Shown: positions 18,227 through 26,340 of the stretch, one piece after another | How positions within the stretch are numbered: position 1 is the stretch's first letter | Layout: every line of letters begins with the position of its first letter | Assembly (NCBI RefSeq): GCF_900230285.1 | Contig: NZ_OCNK01000004.1 | Coordinates: forward strand, 299,898 to 363,897 | Direction: 5' to 3' | Source of the DNA: Blastococcus haudaquaticus | GTDB taxonomy: Bacteria > Actinomycetota > Actinomycetes > Mycobacteriales > Geodermatophilaceae | DNA: 64,000 nucleotides | Program-made: the position numbers and the translations under genes | The notes under the pieces: model-generated | The model's database searches: none | Told to the model about the DNA's origin: nothing | The model's input: only the letters and a program-made list of their open reading frames with translations

Positions 18227-19324
18227 TCACTGGTCGTAGTCGACGGTCAGCCGGTCCGAGACCGGCAGGGACTGGCAGGTGAGCACGTAGCCGGCAGCCA
18301 CCTCCGCGGGCTCCAGGGCGTAGTTGCGGCGCATCCGCACCTCGCCGTCGGTGACCCGCGCGCGGCAGGTGCCGCACACGCCGCCCTTGCAGGCGAAGGG
18401 GAGGTCGCCCCGCACCCGCTGCGCGGCGTCGAGCACCGGGACGTCCCGGGGCAGGGTCAGCGGCGTGGCCCGGCCGTCGAGGACGACGGTCACCTCGCTG
18501 GCCGGACCGGTGACCGTGGCGGCGTCCCCGCGCACCGGCTCGGGCGGGACGTCGTCGACGTAGAACAGCTCCTGGTGCACCCGCTCCCGCGGCACCCCGA
18601 GCTCCACGAGCGCGGCCCGGGCATCGGTGACCAGCCCGTGGGGGCCGCACAGCCACCAGTGGTCCACGTGCCGGACGTCCACCAGCGCCCCGACGAGGCG
18701 GCGCAGCCGCTCCCCTCCGAGCCTGCCGCTGGTCACGTCGGCGTCGCGGGCTTCCCTCGAGAGGACGTGCAGCAGCGTGAACCGCGGGCCGTGGCGGTCC
18801 TTCAGGTCCGCCAGGTCGTCGGCGAACATGACCGTGTCCGCCCGCCGGTTGCCGTACAGCAGCGTGACGGTGGATCGCCCGTCGGCGAGCGCCGTGGCCG
18901 CGAGGGAGAGCGCGGGCGTGATGCCGGAACCGGCCACCACGAAGACGTGCTCGCCCGGCGTCGAGAGGTCGGCGGTGAACCGGCCCGACGGCGGCAGCAC
19001 CTCCACCTGGTCCCCCTGCGCGACCTGGTGCACCAGCCAGGAGGAGAACAGGCCGCCGGGCACCTCCCGGACGCCGATGCGCAGCGGCGCTCCGGCGGAT
19101 GCACAGATCGAGTAGTCGCGGCGCTCGTCGCGGCCGTCCGCGAGCCGGCGCAGGGTCAGCGACTGCCCCGGCCGGAAGGCGAACTCGTCCGCGAGCTCCG
19201 GTGGGACGTCGAAGGTGACGGCCGCGGCGTCGTGGGTCAGCCGGTCGACCCGGGCGACGGTCAGCCGGTGGAACGTCCGGTGCCGTGGAAGGGCGGGGGC
19301 GAAGCTGACCGGAGCGGCGCCCAC
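18227..19324 (-). CDS. paaE: Phenylacetyl-CoA epoxidase reductase subunit PaaE
   Basis: A 365-aa reductase that passes electrons from NADPH to the PaaABC oxygenase. An FAD-binding region (RPGQSLTLRR, about residue 45) and an NAD(P) domain (VVAGSGITPALSL) are followed by a C-terminal plant-type 2Fe-2S domain with CKGGVCGTCRARV and a final Cys in LTCQSLP. The GTG start overlaps the paaD stop by one base, so the two are coupled. It is the last gene of paaABCDE. Confidence 0.94.
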   Translation of the reverse strand: MGAAPVSFAPALPRHRTFHRLTVARVDRLTHDAAAVTFDVPPELADEFAFRPGQSLTLRRLADGRDERRDYSICASAGAPLRIGVREVPGGLFSSWLVHQVAQGDQVEVLPPSGRFTADLSTPGEHVFVVAGSGITPALSLAATALADGRSTVTLLYGNRRADTVMFADDLADLKDRHGPRFTLLHVLSREARDADVTSGRLGGERLRRLVGALVDVRHVDHWWLCGPHGLVTDARAALVELGVPRERVHQELFYVDDVPPEPVRGDAATVTGPASEVTVVLDGRATPLTLPRDVPVLDAAQRVRGDLPFACKGGVCGTCRARVTDGEVRMRRNYALEPAEVAAGYVLTCQSLPVSDRLTVDYDQ

Positions 19325-19863
19325 TAGATCTCCTTCACGTGCTCGAACGGCTCGCGGCACTCGCGGCACCGGCGCAGCGCCGTGCACGCGGTCGCACCGA
19401 ACTCGCTGACCTCCTCGGTGTCGGGTGACCCGCACAGCGGGCACGCGGCCGCCCGGCGGGAGGGGCCGAGGTCCAGGGGAACGGGACCCGGGAGGCGTTG
19501 GGGGGCCGCACCGGGCGGGGCGATCCCGGCCTGGGCGAGCTTGCGGCGGCCCTCGTCGGTGATCCAGTCGGTGCTCCAGGCCGGGGAGAGCACGGTGCGG
19601 ACGTCGACCCGGTCGAAGCCCGCGTCGTGCAGCGCGTGCAGCAGGTCGGCCCGCATGACGCCCATGGCGGGGCAGCCCGAGTAGGTCGGGGTGAGCTCGA
19701 CGACCACGGTGCCGTCGTGCTCGCGGCGCACGTCCCGGAGCACCCCCAGGTCGGCCAGGGTGAGGACCGGCAGCTCGGGGTCGACGACGGTCTCGGCCAC
19801 CGTCCGCGGCTCGACGGCCGGGCCGGTGTCGCCCGCCGACCGCCGCAGGGTCCGCCCGCTCAC
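19324..19863 (-). CDS. paaD: Phenylacetate epoxidase maturation protein PaaD
   Basis: A 179-aa protein of the PaaD/MIP18 (DUF59) family, thought to help assemble iron-sulfur or di-iron centres of the epoxidase. The N-terminal part has the DPELPVLTLADLGVLRDV pattern, then TPTYSGCPAMGVM with a conserved Cys. The C-terminus adds a Cys-rich zinc-ribbon-like CPLCGSPDTEEVSEFG and CRECREPFEHVKEI. The chosen GTG overlaps the paaC stop (GTGA). Confidence 0.93.
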   Translation of the reverse strand: MSGRTLRRSAGDTGPAVEPRTVAETVVDPELPVLTLADLGVLRDVRREHDGTVVVELTPTYSGCPAMGVMRADLLHALHDAGFDRVDVRTVLSPAWSTDWITDEGRRKLAQAGIAPPGAAPQRLPGPVPLDLGPSRRAAACPLCGSPDTEEVSEFGATACTALRRCRECREPFEHVKEI

Positions 19864-20771
19864 CACGTCGCTCCGGGATGGGCGCGGGCGACGTCCTGGA
19901 GGCGGTCCAGCAGGACGGTCAGCTCCGGACCGTGCTCCCCGGCCCGCCCGCGCGGCGGGGCGTCGGCCGGCCAGGCGGGAACGGCCAGCGTCGCCCGGGT
20001 CAGCACCTGGGTCAGGACGCCGCGCACCTCGTCCCGCAGCTCTGCCGGGTCGATCCCCACGCCCGCGTCGGCGAGCCGCCGCTCGACGGGCGTGGCGGTG
20101 AAGAGGTCCGCCGTCAGCGGCCAGACGGCGTCCGCGGCGGTCCGGGCACGCCGGTGCGACTCCGCCGTCCCGTCGCCGAGGCGCAGGACCCAGCGGGCGG
20201 CGTGGTCGCGGTGGTAGGTCAGCTCGGGGACGGCCTTGGCCGCGACGGCGGCCAGCACCGGGTCGCGGGAGGTCCGGAGCCGGGCGGCGAGGGCGAGCCG
20301 CCAGGTGGCGGCCACCAGCAGCCGGACGACGACGTGCGCGAAGTCGCCGTCGGGCGCCGTCACCAGGGCGGAACAGCGGAACTCGTCCGGGTCGCGGAAG
20401 TAGGCGAGGGCGTCCTCGTCGGGCACCCCGGGCCCGGCGCGCTCCCGCGAGCGGCCCAGCACGCCGGCCGACCCCGCCCGGGACAGCAGCAGCCGCGCCT
20501 GCCCGAGGAGGTCGAGGGCGATGTTGGCCAGCGCGACCTCCTCCTCGAGCTCCGGGGCGCGGGTGATCCACTCGGTGAGCCGCTGGCCGAGGACGAGCGC
20601 GTCGTCGCCGAGCATCAGGCAGTAGGCGCCCAGGTCGGCGGGGTCGACGGCGTCGGGGACCGTGGCGTCGACGCCGGCCAGCGGGTCGTCGAAGCCGGTG
20701 CCGAACGCCCAGCGCGCCTCGTCGCCATGAGCCGCGGTGAGCGCGTCGTACACGGTCTCCTGGTGACCCAT
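19860..20771 (-). CDS. paaC: Phenylacetyl-CoA epoxidase structural subunit PaaC
   Basis: A 303-aa helical subunit that pairs with PaaA in the (AC)2 core of the multicomponent epoxidase. Family features include LGAYCLMLGDDALVLGQRL, ANIALDLLGQARLLL and YHRDHAARWVLRLGDG. It starts with an ATG after a spacer of about 95 bases from paaB. That spacer holds one copy of the dispersed palindromic element, so PaaC expression could be tuned separately from PaaAB. It overlaps paaD by four bases. Confidence 0.95.
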   Translation of the reverse strand: MGHQETVYDALTAAHGDEARWAFGTGFDDPLAGVDATVPDAVDPADLGAYCLMLGDDALVLGQRLTEWITRAPELEEEVALANIALDLLGQARLLLSRAGSAGVLGRSRERAGPGVPDEDALAYFRDPDEFRCSALVTAPDGDFAHVVVRLLVAATWRLALAARLRTSRDPVLAAVAAKAVPELTYHRDHAARWVLRLGDGTAESHRRARTAADAVWPLTADLFTATPVERRLADAGVGIDPAELRDEVRGVLTQVLTRATLAVPAWPADAPPRGRAGEHGPELTVLLDRLQDVARAHPGATW

Positions 20772-20809
20772 GGCGCAACGCTCCTTTGCTGGCTGACGGG
20801 AGGCTGGAA

Positions 20810-20866
20810 GGCCCCCTTCCAGGGGCCCGCCGCCGAGGTACGAGGTGGCGGGGAGGAAGGGGGTCC
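20810..20866 (-). repeat. Dispersed palindromic element, copy A (paaB-paaC spacer)
   Basis: The outer arms GGCCCCCTTCC and GGAAGGGGGTCC flank a core containing AGGGGCCCGCCGCCGAGG. Read in the paaB direction it begins at the paaB stop codon. It shares its core with copies B-E, but its outer stem differs and still pairs (CCCCCTTCC with GGAAGGGGG). Here the element is inside an operon, so it cannot be a fully efficient terminator. Confidence 0.7.
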
Positions 20867-21228
20867 TATATGTGGGGGACGTCGTCGGGGATGTCGTAGA
20901 ACGTCGGGTGGCGGTAGACCTTGTCGCCGCTCGGCGCGAACATCGGGTCCTTCTCGTCGGGGCTCGAGGCGGTGACGTCGGCGGAGCGGACCACCCAGAT
21001 GCTCACGCCCTCGTTGCGGCGCGTGTAGAGGTCGCGCGCGGCGTGCACGGCCATCTCGGCGTCGGGTGCGTGCAGCGAGCCGACGTGCACGTGGTTGAGC
21101 CCGCGCTTGCCGCGGACGAACACCTCGTAGAGCGGCCAGTCGCGGCGGCTCACCGTCGGCTCGGGCTGCACCGGGACACCGGAGAGCGGAACGGCGCCGT
21201 GGCCACCTTCGGCGGTCATCTCGCTCAT
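20866..21228 (-). CDS. paaB: Phenylacetyl-CoA epoxidase subunit PaaB
   Basis: A 120-aa small subunit of the ring-epoxidising complex. It shows the family pattern [20 protein letters not shown], then [24 protein letters not shown], and ends in [19 protein letters not shown]. The ATG overlaps the paaA stop by four bases (ATGA), so it is coupled to PaaA. Its stop codon abuts copy A of the dispersed element. Confidence 0.96.
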   Translation of the reverse strand: MSEMTAEGGHGAVPLSGVPVQPEPTVSRRDWPLYEVFVRGKRGLNHVHVGSLHAPDAEMAVHAARDLYTRRNEGVSIWVVRSADVTASSPDEKDPMFAPSGDKVYRHPTFYDIPDDVPHI

Positions 21229-22217
21229 GCGCGCTTCTCTGCTGCGTGCTTCTCCGCGTAGGCCGTGGCCGCTTCGGTCACCCAGGCGTTGTCGTCGCGG
21301 GCCGCGCGGCGGCGGGCGAGGCGCAGGCGGTTCATCGCGCCCTCCCCGCTGATCACCCGCTTGAGCTCGGACCAGTCGATGGCGCCGAACCGGTGGCGGC
21401 CCGTCTCCGGGTCGAGGGACAGCTCGGGGTCGGGGAGCGTGACGCCCAGGAACTCCGCCTGCGGCACGGTCATGTCGACGTAGCGCTGACGCAGCTCGTC
21501 GTTGGTGTGCCGCTTGATCCCCCACGCCATCGACTGCGCGGTGTTGGGGCTCTCCGCGTCGGGCGGGCCGAACATCATCAGCGAGGGCCACCACCACCGG
21601 TCGACGGCGTCCTGCACCATCGCCCGTTGCTCGTCGGTGCCCCGCATCATCGTCAGCAGCAGCTCGTAGCCCTGCCGCTGGTGGAACGACTCCTCCTTGC
21701 AGATGCGGATCATCGCCCGGGCGTAGGGCCCGTAGGAGCTGCGGCACAGCGGCACCTGGTTGCAGATCGCCGCGCCGTCGACCAGCCAGCCGATCACCCC
21801 GACGTCGGCGTAGCTGAGCGTCGGGTAGTTGAAGATCGAGCTGTACTTCTGCCGGCCCTCGATCAGCTTGTCGGTGAGGTCGGCCCGATCGGCGCCGAGC
21901 GTCTCGGCGGCCGAGTAGAGGTACAGCCCGTGACCCGCCTCGTCCTGGACCTTCGCCAGCAGGATCGCCTTGCGGCGGAGGCTGGGGGCGCTGAGCAGCC
22001 AGTCGCCCTCCGGCTGCATGCCGATGATCTCGGAGTGCGCGTGCTGGGCGATCTGGCGGACGAGCGTCCTGCGGTAGCCGTCGGGCATCCAGTCGCGCGG
22101 CTCGATGCGGTGCTCGGCGGCGATGGTGTCGTCGAAGTGCCGCTGGAGCGCCTCGATGTCAGGGGTGGTCCCAGGGTCTGCCGCGGGAGCGGGAACGGGG
22201 GGCGATGCGATCGACAA
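21225..22217 (-). CDS. paaA: Phenylacetyl-CoA epoxidase catalytic subunit PaaA
   Basis: A 330-aa di-iron oxygenase subunit that converts phenylacetyl-CoA to the ring-1,2-epoxide. Carboxylate/His iron ligands are visible in [17 protein letters not shown] (ExxH) and [15 protein letters not shown] (second ExxH). The start is a TTG with a GGAGGAGG site close upstream. It is the first gene of paaABCDE, and its promoter region holds the palindromic operator of the divergent TetR gene. Confidence 0.96.
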   Translation of the reverse strand: MSIASPPVPAPAADPGTTPDIEALQRHFDDTIAAEHRIEPRDWMPDGYRRTLVRQIAQHAHSEIIGMQPEGDWLLSAPSLRRKAILLAKVQDEAGHGLYLYSAAETLGADRADLTDKLIEGRQKYSSIFNYPTLSYADVGVIGWLVDGAAICNQVPLCRSSYGPYARAMIRICKEESFHQRQGYELLLTMMRGTDEQRAMVQDAVDRWWWPSLMMFGPPDAESPNTAQSMAWGIKRHTNDELRQRYVDMTVPQAEFLGVTLPDPELSLDPETGRHRFGAIDWSELKRVISGEGAMNRLRLARRRAARDDNAWVTEAATAYAEKHAAEKRA

Positions 22218-22233
22218 ACGACCCTCCTCCGCA

Positions 22234-22257
22234 TTTACTGACCAGGTGGTCGGTAAA
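22234..22257. promoter_or_regulatory. Palindromic operator between paaA and TetR gene
   Basis: The arms TTTACTGACC and GGTCGGTAAA match at 9 of 10 positions around AGGT. The site is in the 52-base divergent spacer and overlaps the region where both promoters must lie. It fits the GACC/GGTC-cored sites bound by TetR-type phenylacetate repressors in actinobacteria. Confidence 0.75.
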
Positions 22258-22269
22258 GTCTACCCGGTC

Positions 22270-22878
22270 ATGAGACCTGAGTCACACACCCTCGCCCGCC
22301 GACGCGGACGGCCCGGTCACTCGCTCGACTCGCTGCTCGCCGTCGCCGTCGACGCCTTCATCGAGCGCGGTTTCGAGGCGACGAGCATGGACGAGCTGGC
22401 CGGCCGGCTCGGCGTCACCAAGTCGGCCATCTACCACCACGTGCCGCGCAAGGACGAGCTCCTGCGGCTGGCGCTCGACCGCGCCCTGGACGGCCTGTTC
22501 GCCGTCGTCCGGGAGCCCGGGGCGGTCACCGGCCCCGCCATCGACCGCCTGGAGCACGTCGTGCGCGGCTCCGTCCGGGTGCTCACATCGGAGCTGCCCT
22601 TCGTGACGCTGCTGCTGCGGGTCCGCGGGAACTCCGACGTGGAACGTGCGGCCCTGGAGCGACGGCGGGAGTTCGACCGCGTCGTCACCGGCCTCGTGCG
22701 GCTGGCCGCGACGGAGGGCAGCGTGCGCGACGACGTCCCCCCGGGCGTGGTCGCCCGGCTGCTGTTCGGCACCGTCAACTCGCTCACCGAGTGGTACCGC
22801 CCGGACGGCCGGCTGTCCGCGGAGGCGGTGGCCGACGCCGTGATCGCGACGGCGTTCTCCGGCCTGCGCACCACCTGA
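22270..22878 (+). CDS. TetR-family regulator, PaaR-like
   Basis: A 202-aa TetR protein. The DNA-binding domain covers residues 15-65, with VDAFIERGFEATSMDELAGR and the recognition helix in LGVTKSAIYHHVPRKDELL. The C-terminal ligand domain has no special motif. It is divergent from paaABCDE across a spacer with a strong palindrome, so it is most likely the phenylacetyl-CoA-responsive repressor of that operon. The ATG lies 12 bases after the operator, which suggests autoregulation. Confidence 0.9.
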   Translation: MRPESHTLARRRGRPGHSLDSLLAVAVDAFIERGFEATSMDELAGRLGVTKSAIYHHVPRKDELLRLALDRALDGLFAVVREPGAVTGPAIDRLEHVVRGSVRVLTSELPFVTLLLRVRGNSDVERAALERRREFDRVVTGLVRLAATEGSVRDDVPPGVVARLLFGTVNSLTEWYRPDGRLSAEAVADAVIATAFSGLRTT

Positions 22879-22915
22879 TGCATGGAGCGGCGGGCCACCG
22901 GGGCACAGTTCCCCC

Positions 22916-23746
22916 GTGGACAGCTTCCGCCGTGACGGCCTGACCTTCGACGTCCTCGACGCCGGCCCCTCCGACGGCGAGCCCGTCGTCCTCCTGCACG
23001 GCTTCCCCCAGGACGCCACCGCCTGGGCGCGGGTGAGCCCGGCGCTCCACCAGCACGGGCTGCGGACCCTCGCCCCCGACCAGCGGGGCTACTCCCCCAT
23101 GGCCCGACCCCACGGGCGGTCCCGGTACACCCTCCGCGAGACGACGGCCGACGTCCTCGCCCTGCTCGACGCCGCCGGACTGGAGAGCGCCCACGTCGTC
23201 GGCCACGACTGGGGCGCACTCGTGGGCTGGGCGCTGGGCGCCTGGCACCCCGACCGGGTGCGCACGCTCACCGCTCTCTCCGTGCCGCACCCTGCCGCGA
23301 TGAGCAAGGCGATGGTCTCCAGCGACCAGGCGCTGCGCTCCTCCTACGTCGGCTTCTTCCAGCTGCCGGTGATCCCCGAGCAGCTGCTCCTGGCGGGCAA
23401 CGGGGCGGCCCTGCGGCGGCTGCTCGCCCACGGCGGCGTCCCCGACGACGCCGTCGACCGCTACGTCGCCCGGATGCGCGAGCCGGGCGCCCTGTCGGCG
23501 GCGCTGGGCTGGTACCGGGCCCTCCCGTGGAGCGGGCGGGACCCGGTGGGCCGCGTCCGGGTGCCCACCCTGCACGTGTGGAGCACCGGCGACGCCTTCC
23601 TGGGCCGCGCGGCGACGGAGGCCACCGAGCAGTTCGTGAGCGCGCCCTACCGCCTCGAGGTGCTCGACGACGTGAACCACTGGATCCCCGAGCTGGCGCC
23701 CGACCGGGTCGCGGAACTGGTCACCGCCCACGTGCGCACCGCCTGA
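22916..23746 (+). CDS. Alpha/beta hydrolase, epoxide hydrolase-like
   Basis: A 276-aa alpha/beta-hydrolase. The oxyanion HGFPQD lies at 28-33, and the nucleophile elbow GHDWG at 96-100 makes Asp98 the nucleophile, as in epoxide hydrolases and haloalkane dehalogenases. The acid is in STGDAF and the base His in DVNHWIPE. HGFP and the Asp nucleophile favour epoxide hydrolase. It follows the TetR gene by 37 bases and precedes an MFS gene by 7 bases. A role in removing epoxide by-products of the nearby Paa pathway is an attractive but unproven idea. Confidence 0.87.
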   Translation: MDSFRRDGLTFDVLDAGPSDGEPVVLLHGFPQDATAWARVSPALHQHGLRTLAPDQRGYSPMARPHGRSRYTLRETTADVLALLDAAGLESAHVVGHDWGALVGWALGAWHPDRVRTLTALSVPHPAAMSKAMVSSDQALRSSYVGFFQLPVIPEQLLLAGNGAALRRLLAHGGVPDDAVDRYVARMREPGALSAALGWYRALPWSGRDPVGRVRVPTLHVWSTGDAFLGRAATEATEQFVSAPYRLEVLDDVNHWIPELAPDRVAELVTAHVRTA

Positions 23747-23753
23747 GCCGCTC

Positions 23754-25106
23754 GTGACGACGACGCCGGCCCCGCTCTCCCGCGCCGAGCGGCTGGACCG
23801 GCTGCCCTTCACCCGGGAGCACGGCCGCCTGGTGGTGGGGTCGGGGCTCGGCTGGGCGCTCGACGCCATGGACGTCGGGCTCATCTCCTTCGTCATGGCC
23901 GCCCTCGCCGTGGAGTGGCAGCTGTCGGCCACCGAGCTGTCGTGGATCGGGTCGATCGGCTTCGCCGGGATGGCGATCGGGGCCACTCTGGGCGGACTGC
24001 TGGCCGACCGGTTCGGACGGCGGCAGGTCTTCGCGATCACCCTGCTGGTCTTCGGGGTGGCGACCGGCGCGGCCGCGCTGTCCTGGTCGGTCGGCGCGCT
24101 GCTGGTGTTCCGCTTCCTGATCGGGCTGGGCCTGGGCGCGGAGCTGCCGGTGGCCTCGACCCTGGTCAGCGAGTTCGCCCCCGCCCGGGTGCGCGGCCGC
24201 ATGGTGGTGCTGCTCGAGGCGTTCTGGGCGGTGGGGTGGACGCTGTCGGCGCTCATCGGCTACTTCGTCGTCCCGGGCAGCGACGACGGCTGGCGGTGGG
24301 CGCTGGCGATCGGCGCGCTGCCCGCGCTCTACGCGGCGTTCGTCCGGCGGAGCCTGCCGGAGTCGGTGCGGTTCCTGGAGACCCGCGGCCGCGTCGAGGA
24401 GGCCGAGGCCGCGGTCCGGCGCTTCGAGCACGCCGCCGGCGTGCCGCCGGTGGAGTCGCCCGTGGCCGAGCCGACGCCGTCCCCCGGGCCACGGGCCCTG
24501 TGGGCCGTCGGCACCCGGACGCGGACGGCGGCCCTCTGGGTCGTGTGGTTCAGCATCAACTTCGCCTACTACGGAGCCTTCATCTGGCTGCCGACGCTCC
24601 TCGTCGCGAACGGGTTCTCCCTCGTCCGGTCGTTCGGGTTCACGCTGGTCATCACGCTGGCCCAGCTCCCGGGCTACGCGGTCGCCGCCGTCCTCATCGA
24701 GCGGTGGGGCCGGCGGGCGACGCTCGCCACCTTCCTGGCCGGCTCGGCGGTGGGCGCCGGTCTCTTCGCCGCCGCCGACGGGGAGACCGCCGTCCTGGTC
24801 ACCGGCATGGTCCTGTCCTTCTTCAACCTCGGCGCGTGGGGCGCGCTCTACGCGGTGACCCCTGAGGTGTACCCGACCGTGCTCCGGGCGACCGGCGCCG
24901 GTGCGGCAGCGGGCTTCGGCCGGCTCGCGTCGATCGCGGCCCCGCTGTGCGTCCCGCTGTTGCTGGACGCCGGGGGGACCGGGACGGTGTTCGGCACGTT
25001 CGCGGCCTTCTTCGTCCTCGGCGGGATCGCCACCTGGTGGCTGCCGGAGCGCCGGGGTCGGGCGTTGGAGGACGTCCGGCCTCCCTCCGCCGCCCGCGGA
25101 AGCTGA
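23754..25106 (+). CDS. MFS transporter (sugar/organic acid porter type)
   Basis: A 450-aa major facilitator with 12 helices and a larger central loop. The N-terminus GWALDAMDVGLISFVMAALA and the loop ADRFGRRQVFAITLL are typical of the metabolite:H+ symporter branch that includes aromatic-acid and niacin carriers. PESVRFLETRGR after helix 6 and PEVYPTVLRATGAG near helix 10 are sugar-porter-like signatures. The GTG start lies 7 bases after the hydrolase stop, so it is likely co-transcribed with it. The substrate is unknown. Confidence 0.9.
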   Translation: MTTTPAPLSRAERLDRLPFTREHGRLVVGSGLGWALDAMDVGLISFVMAALAVEWQLSATELSWIGSIGFAGMAIGATLGGLLADRFGRRQVFAITLLVFGVATGAAALSWSVGALLVFRFLIGLGLGAELPVASTLVSEFAPARVRGRMVVLLEAFWAVGWTLSALIGYFVVPGSDDGWRWALAIGALPALYAAFVRRSLPESVRFLETRGRVEEAEAAVRRFEHAAGVPPVESPVAEPTPSPGPRALWAVGTRTRTAALWVVWFSINFAYYGAFIWLPTLLVANGFSLVRSFGFTLVITLAQLPGYAVAAVLIERWGRRATLATFLAGSAVGAGLFAAADGETAVLVTGMVLSFFNLGAWGALYAVTPEVYPTVLRATGAGAAAGFGRLASIAAPLCVPLLLDAGGTGTVFGTFAAFFVLGGIATWWLPERRGRALEDVRPPSAARGS

Positions 25107-25159
25107 GCCGCACCGGAACACCTGTCCGCCGGGCGGCCCGTGGAGCACAGTCTGCGGGC

Positions 25160-25492
25160 ATGACCCTCGATCCGGTCGCGACGAATCCCCGGCACTACGC
25201 GGTCGTCTACGAGAACGACCGGGTCCGGGTGCTCGAGTACACCGACCAGCCCGGCGACCGGACGACGCCCCACGAGCACCCGGACAGCGTCATGCACACC
25301 CTGAGCGCGTTCCGGAGACGGCTGCACTCGGGCGGGAACCACCGCGACGTCGAGATGCCGGCGGGCCTGACCGGGTGGCTGCCCGCGCAGCAGCACAGCG
25401 GCGAGAACATCGGGGACACACCCACCCATGTGCTGTTCGTCGAGCTCAAGGAGGCGAGGGGTGCCTCGGGCACCTCCCTCGGTCCCGCCTGA
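25160..25492 (+). CDS. Small cupin-like protein
   Basis: A 110-aa single-domain protein with a cupin-type beta-barrel pattern. Metal-binding histidines are likely in TTPHEHPDSVMHTL (motif 1), and QQHSGENIGDTPTHVLFVEL resembles motif 2. It has no signal peptide. Similar small cupins are often annotated as cytoplasmic proteins of unknown role. The ATG at 25160 follows the MFS stop by 53 bases. Confidence 0.8.
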   Translation: MTLDPVATNPRHYAVVYENDRVRVLEYTDQPGDRTTPHEHPDSVMHTLSAFRRRLHSGGNHRDVEMPAGLTGWLPAQQHSGENIGDTPTHVLFVELKEARGASGTSLGPA

Positions 25493-25510
25493 CCCGGCAT
25501 CATCCCGCGC

Positions 25511-25705
25511 ATGACCGAACCCGACGGCTTCCCCCGTGCCATCGGCCGGCCCGCGACAGCCGCCCTGCTCGACGCCGGGTACACCGACCTCGCCGAGCTC
25601 GACGGCGTGGCCGAGGCCGACCTCCTCCACATCCACGGCGTCGGCCCGAAGGCGGTCGCCGTGCTCCGCGAGGCCCTCGCGGCCCGCGGGCTCTCCCTGA
25701 CCTGA
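25511..25705 (+). CDS. Helix-hairpin-helix domain protein (64 aa)
   Basis: A tiny protein that is essentially one pair of helix-hairpin-helix motifs: AALLDAGYTDLAELDGVAEA followed by DLLHIHGVGPKAVAVLREAL. The GVGPKA hairpin is the typical non-specific DNA-contact loop. Similar 60-70 aa proteins are common in actinobacteria without a known role. The start is 18 bases after the cupin gene. Confidence 0.82.
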   Translation: MTEPDGFPRAIGRPATAALLDAGYTDLAELDGVAEADLLHIHGVGPKAVAVLREALAARGLSLT

Positions 25706-25710
25706 CTACA

Positions 25711-25743
25711 TGCAAAGACTTCTTTGCAAAGGTTGCTTTGCAA
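25711..25743. promoter_or_regulatory. Overlapping CTTTGCA inverted repeats (ArsR-type operator)
   Basis: Two nested palindromes share a central CTTTGCAAAG: TGCAAAG-ACTT-CTTTGCA (25711-25728), and arms TTGCAAAG and CTTTGCAA around GTTG (25724-25743). They end 15 bases before the ATG of the ArsR-like gene, so they are a likely autoregulatory operator that also covers the promoter. Confidence 0.7.
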
Positions 25744-25758
25744 GCTACCGTCACCGGC

Positions 25759-26340
25759 ATGGCAGACCCGCCTCCCGGCGCAGCGATCGACGTCCACGAC
25801 GTGCGGGCCCTGCGCGCCCTCGCCCATCCCCTGCGCATGAGCCTGCTGGCGACCTTGCGCAGCGACGGTCCGTCCACCGCGAGCCGGCTCGCCGAGCGTC
25901 TCGGTGAGAGCAGCGGCGCCACCAGCTACCACCTGCGCCAGTTGGCGGGCTTCGGCTTCGTCGAGGAGGTACCGGACGAGGGCACCACCCGCGAACGGTG
26001 GTGGCGCGCCCTGCACCGCAGTACCCGCTGGAACACCGAGGACTTCCTGGACGAGCCGGGCGGCCCCGAGATCGTCGACGAGCTCACCGACCGGCTCGTC
26101 GCCCACCAGCGCCGCATGCTCGCGGCGTTCGCGGCCGAGCGCGAACGGGCCGACGCCGCGTGGCGGGCGGCCGCCTCGCTCAACGACTGGGCCCTGCGGA
26201 TCTCCCCCGCACGGGCGCGGGAGCTCATGGACGAGCTGAACGGCGTCCTGCAGCGCTGGCGGGACGAGGAGGAGGAGCCCGACCAGCCCCTCGTGCACGT
26301 GCTGCTCGACCTCTTCCCGCTGCAGGACTACCCGTTGTGA
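25759..26340 (+). CDS. ArsR-like winged-helix regulator
   Basis: A 193-aa regulator. The N-terminal winged helix covers residues 14-90 (VRALRALAHPLRMSLLATLR, recognition region ESSGATSYHLRQLAGFGFVE), followed by a helical C-terminal region rich in Arg/Glu. It lacks the metal-binding Cys of metal sensors, so it probably senses something else. A nested palindrome directly upstream implies autorepression. Its stop overlaps the start of the following MFS exporter (GTGA), so that exporter is the probable co-regulated target. Confidence 0.88.
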   Translation: MADPPPGAAIDVHDVRALRALAHPLRMSLLATLRSDGPSTASRLAERLGESSGATSYHLRQLAGFGFVEEVPDEGTTRERWWRALHRSTRWNTEDFLDEPGGPEIVDELTDRLVAHQRRMLAAFAAERERADAAWRAAASLNDWALRISPARARELMDELNGVLQRWRDEEEEPDQPLVHVLLDLFPLQDYPL

